DNA of 64,000 nucleotides from Denitrobaculum tricleocarpae (GTDB lineage: Bacteria; Pseudomonadota; Alphaproteobacteria; Kiloniellales; Kiloniellaceae), in NCBI RefSeq assembly GCF_007004665.1, contig NZ_ML660055.1, positions 372,001-436,000 of the forward strand, read 5' to 3'. The notes beneath the pieces are model-generated. The model was not told the DNA's origin. It was given only the letters and a program-made list of their open reading frames with translations, and searched no databases. Made by a program: the position numbers and the translations under genes. Shown here piece by piece: positions 56,138 to 64,000 of the stretch (its first letter is position 1; each line of letters opens with the position of its first letter).

Positions 56138-57031
56138 CTAAGACGTTCCAGCTGCACGTCGACGTGCAAAGCCAAATGCGAGAAGGCCGAGTCCAAAGAG
56201 AGCAAGTGTCCCTGGTTCCGGGACGGCCGTACGTGCCGCTTCGAAATCGTAGGTCTTGTCGAATTCGCCGGCACCTACCGTTTGGTATGCGAGGCTGACG
56301 TCATCGAAGTAGCCGTCCTGGCCCTGATTGAAGCTGCCAACCCCGACACTGAGCAGAAGCATCTGGGCGGCCAGGAAATCTGCATCGAATTCTGTCAGCC
56401 ACTGACCCAGAGTCAGAAGTTTGGTCTGGTCAAAGGCCTCGCCGAAACCGCCGGTTTGCCAAAACAGGCCGTTGTCGAGGCCAATCTGGACGTCGGTCCA
56501 GGTATCGGGCGTGACGGGAGAGTTGCCGTTCAGATAGGGCTCATAGACCAGGGTGACAAAGCCATCCCCGCCATTTTGTGTCGTCAGCGGGTTGGAAAAG
56601 GTCAGTTTGATAGAGGGTGCAGCTGAGACATTCCCGCCGGGTACGTTTCGTTTGTAAAAGGAATAACCAAGCTGGAAGCTGTCGTTCAGGATGTTTCCCG
56701 CTGTGCCGTAATTGTCCGCGACTCCGATCTCGGCTTTATGGTCGTCATCGAAGCCGGTGGTCAGTCGCGCTGCGCCCGTTGGACGAGGCGCATTGTTTTC
56801 GAGATTGCCTCCTGCGCCGGAAAGCGAAGTAATACTCGCCGCTCCGCCGGGTCTCACATCGTTTTCGAACCACTGTCCGTTTGAGATGAAGCTGGCGTCG
56901 ATGGAGTCCTCAACGATCACTGCCGCTGAAGATTCTGTCACAATCATCAGCGAAGCCGCGAGTGCGACAGCGCCGATAAAAAGGTTTGATACGCCGGAGC
57001 GGGAGACCGCCCTGGTTTCGATAACACTCAT
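56138..57031 (-). CDS. PEP-CTERM sorting-domain protein
   Basis: About 297 residues from ATG 57031, with GGGGG upstream; the longer frame to 57220 has no signal character. Signal peptide (FIGAVALAASLMIVTESSAA). The central domain of about 220 residues is beta-rich with Asn, Gly and Asp, and no clear catalytic site. The C-terminal sorting signal VPEPGTLALFGLGLLAFGFARRR has VPEP, a transmembrane helix and Arg cluster, so it should be cut by an exosortase, usually linked with exopolysaccharide export. No exosortase gene lies in the window. Confidence 0.9.
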   Translation of the reverse strand: MSVIETRAVSRSGVSNLFIGAVALAASLMIVTESSAAVIVEDSIDASFISNGQWFENDVRPGGAASITSLSGAGGNLENNAPRPTGAARLTTGFDDDHKAEIGVADNYGTAGNILNDSFQLGYSFYKRNVPGGNVSAAPSIKLTFSNPLTTQNGGDGFVTLVYEPYLNGNSPVTPDTWTDVQIGLDNGLFWQTGGFGEAFDQTKLLTLGQWLTEFDADFLAAQMLLLSVGVGSFNQGQDGYFDDVSLAYQTVGAGEFDKTYDFEAARTAVPEPGTLALFGLGLLAFGFARRRAAGTS

Positions 57032-57462
57032 TTTGCCTATCCCCCAAATGCGAGGCTGGTTGATCCAGTTCCCCAAGACTCTGCAGAACGTTCTCGAAGG
57101 CCGCCGCTTCAACGGTTTACCGCGCCGCTCTGCGATGGGGTTTATTAAGCAAGAATTAAGCCAGGAGGTGTGGTTCTTATTTTTCAGTGACTTGCATTCA
57201 TACAAGCGAACATCCCCCAATAATTGTAAAATCTACCGACGGCCTAAAGGTGTCGGGACGAGAGCAATATGCACAAAATCGCAGATGCCGGACGGATAAT
57301 TCGTTCCAAAACAACGCCATAGGAAGACTGTGGTGTGATTGAGCAGTGTAAGAATCTCCGACAGGTTGTGCCTAAAAAATTGAAAAACTACGACTTATCA
57401 AGTTTGTAGGTCCGGCTGTCTTTTCGCTCGCTGTTCCAATGGCGCCATCGTAGCATCGACGA
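57032..57462. other. Divergent intergenic region PEP-CTERM / beta-propeller genes
   Basis: 431 bp, AT-richer than its surroundings, presumably holding both promoters. No convincing promoter, terminator or operator was identified; a distant GACAG...CTGTCTTTT repeat near 57358-57424 is weak. Confidence 0.4.
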
Positions 57463-58644
57463 ATGCCGTTTGTTTTGCCCTGTGCCACCCTCTCTCGTTT
57501 TGTGAAGTTCTCCGCTATCCTTCTGATGATCGCGGCAAGCACGCCCCTCTCGACGAACGCCGCTTCGCAGACTTCGGATTGGGAGGCGGACCTGCCGACA
57601 AGGGTGTGGACGCCGCTACATCGTATGGCGTCTGACGATGCAGTGACCTTCGCTTTGCAAAAGCACAGCGGCAGCGCTTTTGACACGCGCCGTGGCCGGA
57701 TTTTTCTTTTTGGCAGCGATACCCACGGCGAGGACTGGAGCAATGCCCCGCTGATCTTCGATCTCGGCTTGCTTTCTTGGCAACGTCTCCACAACGACGA
57801 CCCTCCAGGAAGTTACCGGGTCAATGAGGCCGGACTGCCGGTTGCCGGTCCGGACGGGGATCATCCCTGGGCCATGCACAGCTTCGGTGCGGTCGATTAC
57901 CATGCCGCCTGGGACGCCGTCCTGGTCAGCAGTCATCCTGCTCACATGGAGCCCGGGCGTTTCAGCACTGCTCTGGCGGAGCTCTGGCCCGCGATTGAAC
58001 GCCATCCAACCTGGCTCTTCGACCTGAAAGAGGCGCGCTGGTTGCCCCTGCCGAAGGCGCAGACCTCCTTTTTCGCCTATGCGGCCACCTACGACAGTGA
58101 CCGCGGGATCATGATCGGCACGGGGCATCACGGTGTTTTCGAGCTGACCGAGCGCGACGCCACTTGGCGCAAGCGGACGGATGGCAAGGCGATCGGGTAT
58201 CACAACAACGGTGTCTACGACCCTGATCACAAGGCGCTCATCATGTTCGGGCGAAACGGACTTGGGAACGACATCCTGGTTTATCGCACCAACGACGCGC
58301 AGCTCGTTGCCATGCCGACCCCCGGTCTGCGGCCACCGAAAGACGAGCACACGCCCATGGCGTTTCATCCGAAACTGCGGGAAACCGTGGTACTCGTTGA
58401 TCGTTTCGCAGCCGGAACATCACGGCAGAGCCGTGGGCAAGGCAGGGCTGAGACCTGGGCATACGATCTGGCGCAGGATCGCTGGCGCAGGATCGTCACG
58501 GCCGATCTGCCCTTTGCGCTGGGCATGAACTATCACCTGCACTACGACCCGCAGCGGAACCTGTTATTGCTTGTCACTTCATCGCCGGCTCCGACACCCG
58601 ACTTGGAGCCGGGCCTGGCGGAGGTCTGGGTGCTGAAGCTCTAA
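57463..58644 (+). CDS. Exported beta-propeller (Kelch-like) protein
   Basis: 393 residues. N-terminal signal peptide (FVKFSAILLMIAASTPLSTNA). The mature part shows repeated strand patterns with Trp and Asp at blade ends: HSGSAFDTRRGRIFLFGSDTH, DYHAAWDAVLVSSHP, TYDSDRGIMIGTGHHG, VYDPDHKALIMFGRNG, AFHPKLRETVVLVDRF, HYDPQRNLLLLVTSS. Six such units at about 50-residue intervals fit a galactose-oxidase/Kelch-like propeller. No catalytic residues recognised. Divergent from the PEP-CTERM gene and nearly touching sulP at its end (22 bp). Function unknown. Confidence 0.78.
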   Translation: MPFVLPCATLSRFVKFSAILLMIAASTPLSTNAASQTSDWEADLPTRVWTPLHRMASDDAVTFALQKHSGSAFDTRRGRIFLFGSDTHGEDWSNAPLIFDLGLLSWQRLHNDDPPGSYRVNEAGLPVAGPDGDHPWAMHSFGAVDYHAAWDAVLVSSHPAHMEPGRFSTALAELWPAIERHPTWLFDLKEARWLPLPKAQTSFFAYAATYDSDRGIMIGTGHHGVFELTERDATWRKRTDGKAIGYHNNGVYDPDHKALIMFGRNGLGNDILVYRTNDAQLVAMPTPGLRPPKDEHTPMAFHPKLRETVVLVDRFAAGTSRQSRGQGRAETWAYDLAQDRWRRIVTADLPFALGMNYHLHYDPQRNLLLLVTSSPAPTPDLEPGLAEVWVLKL

Positions 58645-58666
58645 GTCCGCAGCTTTAAATCCGTTG

Positions 58667-60349
<1,683 letters not shown>

Positions 60350-60543
60350 TAGCAGGCTTCGGACGACGGGGGAACCGTTTAATCAGTTTCCCAATTCATA
60401 AACCCATGCAAAATACGCAGATCTCGTTAAGAAAGGTAAAAGATCTGCTAAAGTTTTGATCAATTGATGAGATGCTGCGATGCAAAAATATGCAAAGGCT
60501 ACTGGGGAGGATCTTTGGATCTTAGCCTCTGGGATCTGAGCAA

Positions 60544-61500
60544 TTACTTGCCATGGACTTCCGCGTACCGCTGCTCGATCGCGTCCCAGATCTCCGCCTC
60601 CAGGCAGACGTCGTCGTAGCGGTCGATCTCCTGCAGTCCGGTCGGCGAGGTGACATTGATCTCGGTCATCACATCGCCGATTACGTCGATGCCGACGAAG
60701 ATCATGCCTTTTTCCTTTAGGGTCGGACCGATCGCTTCGCAGATTTCGAGATCGCGCGGCGTGAGGCCCGATTTATCCGGCCGGCCGCCCACATGCATGT
60801 TGGAGCGCGCTTCGCCTTCCGCCGGAACCCGGTTGAGGGCGCCTGCGGGGCGGCCATCGATCAGAATGATCCGTTTGTCGCCCTCCCGCACGGCGGGCAG
60901 GTATTGCTGGATGATGATCGGTTCGCGGTAGAGCTCAGTGAAGATTTCCAGCAGGGAGTTGAGGTTTTCATCGCCGGGTTTGATGTGGAACACCCCGACC
61001 CCGCCGTTTCCGAACAGGGGTTTGACGATGATGTCCTTGAATTCGTCCCGGAACGCGGTGATTTCTTCCCGATCGCAGGTGATGAGGGTCGGCGGCATCA
61101 AATCCGGAAAATGCGTCACGAAAAGCTTTTCCGGGGCGTTACGGACCTCCATCGGATCGTTCACCACGAGCGTCTTGGGGTGAATGTGCTCAAGCAAATG
61201 GGTCGCCGTGATGTAGGACATGTCGAACGGCGGATCCTGGCGCATCAGGATGACGTCCAGTTTCGAGAGGTCGATCACCTCGCTGGCGCCGAGTTCCGCA
61301 TGGGCTCCGTGCTGTCTGGCAAAGCGCAGGGGCCGGCAACGGGCCGAAACCTTGCCATCACGCAGCGAGAGATCCTGCGGCTGATAGTGATAGAGGCTAT
61401 GGCCGCGCCGCTGCGCTTCGAGACCCAGGACAAAGCTGCTGTCACCGTCGATATCGATGCTTTCGACCGGATCCATCTGGATTGCGACCGTTAGGCTCAT
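60544..61500 (-). CDS. gshB: Glutathione synthetase
   Basis: About 318 residues from ATG 61500 (frame open to 61545). ATP-grasp ligase joining gamma-glutamylcysteine and glycine. Start [34 protein letters not shown], glycine/ATP region [35 protein letters not shown], and metal ligands in [18 protein letters not shown]. Bacterial GshB type. Lies beside yraN/rsmI as in related genomes. Confidence 0.97.
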   Translation of the reverse strand: MSLTVAIQMDPVESIDIDGDSSFVLGLEAQRRGHSLYHYQPQDLSLRDGKVSARCRPLRFARQHGAHAELGASEVIDLSKLDVILMRQDPPFDMSYITATHLLEHIHPKTLVVNDPMEVRNAPEKLFVTHFPDLMPPTLITCDREEITAFRDEFKDIIVKPLFGNGGVGVFHIKPGDENLNSLLEIFTELYREPIIIQQYLPAVREGDKRIILIDGRPAGALNRVPAEGEARSNMHVGGRPDKSGLTPRDLEICEAIGPTLKEKGMIFVGIDVIGDVMTEINVTSPTGLQEIDRYDDVCLEAEIWDAIEQRYAEVHGK

Positions 61501-61680
61501 CTTTATACTCCTCCGCAAAAGTCTATTCGTCCTGCCAGCCGGCAAGGCACGAATCAGCCTCTATCTCTCATCCGGATTACACGTTGCTGGTCCAGACCCG
61601 ATCGCTTTTCGGGTCCTGTCGGCTATGGTGCGGAATAACCCGGCAGCAACGTGATCTCAAGCACCGAACCGCACCTGGCA

Positions 61681-62535
61681 CTAATTGAGGTGACTCTTGA
61701 TCTGTTGCAACAGGCGGGCTGCCTCATGACGCGCATCGGGCGAATCGCAAAGTAAGAGGTACTGTTCAAGCGAGAGGATTGCAGCCCTGAGATTGTCTAG
61801 ACCCGCGTGCAGGATACCGGCCTCTCGCCAGAGGTTGGCTTCCGCCGGCGCGAACATCAGCATGGTCTCCACGATTTCCAGCGCTTCGCTGGGCTGTTGC
61901 GCGCGCAGAAGCCGGGCCTTGATGTTGTCTTGCAGGCGTTTCAGGATCATCCGGTTTGGCACCGGACGGTAGTGTTCCGACCGCAACTCGGCTTCGGGTC
62001 CCCCGATCGCTTTCAGCATTGCCCGCAGGTCCGCTGTGCTCAATTGATTTCCGCCGTGAAAGGGATCGATAATCCGCCGGTCGGTCTCTCTATCCATCCG
62101 CAGCAGAAAGTGGCCGGGAAAATTCAAACCCCGAATTTCCCAACCCTGGGCGCGCGCGCAATGTATGTAAAGGATTCCAAGTGCGACCGGCAGACCCTTT
62201 TGACGGTCGATGACACGCATCAGATTGGCGTTCTGAAGATCGTCGTAGTTCAGGCTGTCTCCCTGGTAGGCGTGGCGGTCGAAAAGGACGGCGTTTATCG
62301 CCTCAATCCGTGCCGATAGATCATCCTCTTCGCCGGAGGCTTCGAATTCCTGAGCAGTGTCCCGGGCGAGAACCGTCAAATGATGCCGGTAGCGGTCGAT
62401 CGGCACCTGAGGCCGGTCCAGCGCCGCGAGCCACAGCGCGGCGGCGGCCAGGTCGATCTCATCGTCGCCCTGCCCACCGATCCGACGCAGGCTGGCTTCA
62501 AGATCCTTCCGACCGCTCGCAGGGCTCCAGCTCAT
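61681..62535 (-). CDS. SirB1/transglutaminase-like protein with TPR-like tail
   Basis: 284 residues. SirB1-type transglutaminase-like domain: LNYDDLQNANLMRVIDRQKGLPVALGILYIHCARAQGWEIRGLNFPGHFLLRM, then DPFHGGNQLS. The usual catalytic Cys position is not clear, so it may be non-enzymatic. C-terminal half is helical with TPR-like repeats (ALEIVETMLMFAPAEANLWREAGILHAGLDNLRAAILSLEQYL). Function unknown. Upstream of gshB on the same strand. Confidence 0.9.
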   Translation of the reverse strand: MSWSPASGRKDLEASLRRIGGQGDDEIDLAAAALWLAALDRPQVPIDRYRHHLTVLARDTAQEFEASGEEDDLSARIEAINAVLFDRHAYQGDSLNYDDLQNANLMRVIDRQKGLPVALGILYIHCARAQGWEIRGLNFPGHFLLRMDRETDRRIIDPFHGGNQLSTADLRAMLKAIGGPEAELRSEHYRPVPNRMILKRLQDNIKARLLRAQQPSEALEIVETMLMFAPAEANLWREAGILHAGLDNLRAAILSLEQYLLLCDSPDARHEAARLLQQIKSHLN

Positions 62536-62557
62536 GACCTCACCGACCTCTCTTCAT

Positions 62558-63244
62558 TCAGGATCTGCGCGCCGGATCATCTTTGAGACGGACATAGCTG
62601 ACGACATTGCGGACATAGGAGATGTCCTTGGCATGTCCGATCACCCGGGTCAGTTCGGCCTGATCCTGTGCAACGCCCATGAGGTAGAGCGTCTTGTTTA
62701 CGGATTCGATCGAGTAGTTGATCGAGGTGACGCCGCTGTCGATCAGCAGTTTGCCCTTTAACTGGGTCTCGATCCAGACATCTCGGGCGACATCGCCGAG
62801 GGAGGATTGGTCCGTGACCTCGATTTCGTTGATTACCTCGCGCACACCTGGAGCCTGCCAGGCCAGCCGCACGGCGTCGAGCTCGGTCTCCGGCTTCTCC
62901 ACCGCACCGGTCAACAGCACCCGGCCTTCCTGGACCTGAAGATTGATGTCGGTAAAGAGTGTCTCGCTCTCTTGCAGGAAGAGATGATTGATCTCCAGTC
63001 GGATCTCGGTGTCCTGCATAGCGCCTTGGAAGCCGCGCTCCTGGGATGCGGCTGTCGCCGCGGTCGCGCCGACCCCAATTGCAACGCCAGCAGGTGTGCA
63101 GCCAGCAAGAGCAAGGATTCCAAGGCTAGCGGCGCCAAACATCAGCGCGCGGCTCCCTGCGGATTTGTGTTTGTGATTTCTTTCTGTGGCTTGGCTGTTG
63201 TTGTTTTGAGCTTTGCTTTCAATCTTCAGGATCATCTTTTTCAT
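62558..63244 (-). CDS. BON-domain lipoprotein (OsmY/DolP-like)
   Basis: About 228 residues from ATG 63244; a later start at Met35 (63142) would give a more normal lipoprotein signal. Lipobox ILALAGC (Cys49 from 63244). Two BON domains: TEIRLEINHLFLQESETLFTDINLQVQEGRVLLTGAVEKPE and VWIETQLKGKLLIDSGVTSINYSIESVNKTLYLMGVAQDQAELTRVIGHAKDI. Such lipoproteins (DolP/YraP) bind anionic phospholipid at the inner face of the outer membrane and help maintain it. Next to yraN and rsmI, the same neighbourhood as yraP in E. coli. Confidence 0.92.
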   Translation of the reverse strand: MKKMILKIESKAQNNNSQATERNHKHKSAGSRALMFGAASLGILALAGCTPAGVAIGVGATAATAASQERGFQGAMQDTEIRLEINHLFLQESETLFTDINLQVQEGRVLLTGAVEKPETELDAVRLAWQAPGVREVINEIEVTDQSSLGDVARDVWIETQLKGKLLIDSGVTSINYSIESVNKTLYLMGVAQDQAELTRVIGHAKDISYVRNVVSYVRLKDDPARRS

Positions 63245-63286
63245 CGCCGAGGTTGATCTCCCACCAATCAAATGTGTCGCATTAAC

Positions 63287-63658
63287 TTAGTTACTCGATT
63301 CCCGCCATGCATCACGAATGTGTTTGGGCCAGCGTTTTGGCGCGATCAGGATGGCGTCGAAGCGGCAGTCACATGCAGATAAGCGGTCATAACGCTGAAG
63401 AAAGATCGCCGCTGCGCGCTCAATTCGACGCTTCTGGCGATCCGCGATGGCAGCCCGGGCGAGATCCAGGCTTGGTCGCGCCTTCACTTCAACAAATAGC
63501 AGCAGTCGCCCCCTGCGGGCGATCACGTCGATCTCCCCTGCGGCTGTCCGGTACCCTCTCTCAAGGATTTTGAACCCCTGCAACAGAAGCCAGACACAAG
63601 CGGCTGCCTCAGCCCATCTGCCCCTTTGATAAGCTTTCAGGCGGCTCTTACCGGTCAC
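63287..63658 (-). CDS. yraN: YraN family (UPF0102) nuclease-like protein
   Basis: 123 residues. Restriction-endonuclease-like fold: GRWAEAAACVWLLLQGFKILERGYRTAAGEIDVIARRGRLLLFVEVKAR contains the GE-x-D...E-x-K pattern of PD-(D/E)xK enzymes. Role unknown. Its start overlaps the rsmI stop by 4 bp (ATGA), the usual coupling in proteobacteria. Confidence 0.95.
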   Translation of the reverse strand: MTGKSRLKAYQRGRWAEAAACVWLLLQGFKILERGYRTAAGEIDVIARRGRLLLFVEVKARPSLDLARAAIADRQKRRIERAAAIFLQRYDRLSACDCRFDAILIAPKRWPKHIRDAWRESSN

Positions 63659-64000
63659 GGCTGTTTTGCGGAGAGACTGAGTGCCCGGTTGTAGACCTGA
63701 CGTTTGGGCCGCCCGGTCATTTGAGCGACGTCCGCCACTGCGTCACGGAGCGTTTGCGTCCGGAGCGCATCTGTCAGAAGCGCATCCAGATCGAGAGCCT
63801 GGCTTTTGCCCGCGGGGTCACTGCCACCTATGACAACCACGGCCTCTCCTTTAGGAGCACCGTTTTCTCTGTAGTGAGTGATCAATTCGCCCAGACTGCC
63901 GCGGCGAAGTTCCTCGAACATTTTGGTCAGTTCGCGCGCGACAGCTGCTGGACGCTCACCCAGCACCGCCTGCACGTCGCTCAACATATCCGCAAGACGC
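63655..64000 (-). CDS. rsmI: 16S rRNA (cytidine1402-2'-O)-methyltransferase RsmI, C-terminal part
   Basis: The frame is open to the right edge, so only the last about 114 residues are visible. The segment RLADMLSDVQAVLGERPAAVARELTKMFEELRRGSLGEL matches the end of the tetrapyrrole-methylase fold of RsmI, followed by GEAVVVIGG and the helical C-terminal tail with TGRPKRQVYNRAL. Methylates the 2'-OH of C1402 together with RsmH. Coupled to yraN. Confidence 0.93.
   Translation of the reverse strand, partial: RLADMLSDVQAVLGERPAAVARELTKMFEELRRGSLGELITHYRENGAPKGEAVVVIGGSDPAGKSQALDLDALLTDALRTQTLRDAVADVAQMTGRPKRQVYNRALSLSAKQP

Noticed and set aside
56153-56168. Perfect 16-bp palindrome TGCACGTCGACGTGCA as terminator or operator of the PEP-CTERM gene
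   Set aside because: It encodes the Ala-Arg-Arg-Arg-Ala end of the sorting signal and has no T-run; the symmetry may simply come from the Arg codons.
55984-56298. 104-codon plus-strand frame directly after the second TetR operator
   Set aside because: No ribosome-binding site, no recognisable family, and half of it is antisense to the well-supported PEP-CTERM gene.

Overview
The window looks like the replication-origin neighbourhood of an alphaproteobacterial chromosome. The evidence is the gene order DUF3576-leuS-lptE-holA / parB-parA-rsmG-mnmG / mnmE / rho / hemJ-hemH-hemE / origin / ppsR-maf-aroE-coaE-dnaQ / secB / fxsA / tim44-mltA / smr / hslVU / hisBHAFE-hinT / yifB / gshB / yraN-rsmI. 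This is the arrangement known around the Caulobacter and Rickettsia origins, where oriC lies between hemE and the RP001/DUF299 gene. The high GC, two perfect parS sites, a perfect DnaA box and a cluster of GANTC (CcrM-type) sites agree with this. Asp-rich porins, sulfotransferases, a PEP-CTERM protein and Kiloniella/Rhodospirillales-like gene content suggest a marine or saline member of that broad group; the genus cannot be named from sequence reading alone.

Layout, left to right. 1-8.2 kb: the tail of an unknown Ala-rich protein, an L,D-transpeptidase, the PLP-homeostasis protein YggS, then an accessory block of two tandem sulfotransferases and two paralogous porins, followed by a palindromic MITE-like element. 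8.2-13.2 kb: DUF3576 lipoprotein, leuS, lptE, holA. 13.3-18.1 kb (minus strand): mnmG-rsmG-parA-parB with parS inside rsmG. 18.1-22.6 kb: a divergent TPR lipoprotein gene splits mnmG from mnmE, with a second parS upstream of it; then mnmE and a DUF6489 gene. 22.9-27.2 kb: DUF255 thioredoxin-like protein, ogt, dienelactone hydrolase and quinone oxidoreductase, ended by a bidirectional terminator. 27.4-32.7 kb (minus strand): hemE, hemH, hemJ, a Gfo/Idh/MocA oxidoreductase and rho. 32.7-33.3 kb: putative oriC. 33.3-37 kb: ppsR, maf, aroE, coaE, dnaQ. 37.1-38.9 kb (minus strand): fxsA, a histidine phosphatase, secB. 39.1-45.6 kb: tim44-like, mltA, an inserted lutABC lactate-oxidation operon with a FadR/LldR-type operator, smr, an XRE regulator. 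45.6-52.5 kb: hslVU (minus strand), divergent from hisB-hisH-GNAT-hisA-hisF-hisE-hinT. 52.6-64 kb: two small unknown genes, yifB, a TetR regulator flanked by two near-identical operators, a PEP-CTERM protein, an exported beta-propeller-like protein, a SulP transporter, gshB, a SirB1-like protein, a BON lipoprotein, yraN and the 3' end of rsmI.

How they work together: oriC, ParABS, DnaQ and HolA serve replication and segregation; MnmE/MnmG/RsmG/RsmI and LeuS serve translation; HemE/H/J make haem; HisB/H/A/F/E make histidine; SecB, LptE, MltA and the L,D-transpeptidase build the envelope. Accessory cargo sits between conserved blocks. I saw no tRNA, rRNA, CRISPR array, phage or complete insertion sequence. 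I found no clear new defence or biosynthetic system; the most interesting signals are regulatory and architectural (oriC, parS placement, the orphan TetR operator, paired porin leaders, the lutABC insertion with its operator, the palindromic element).
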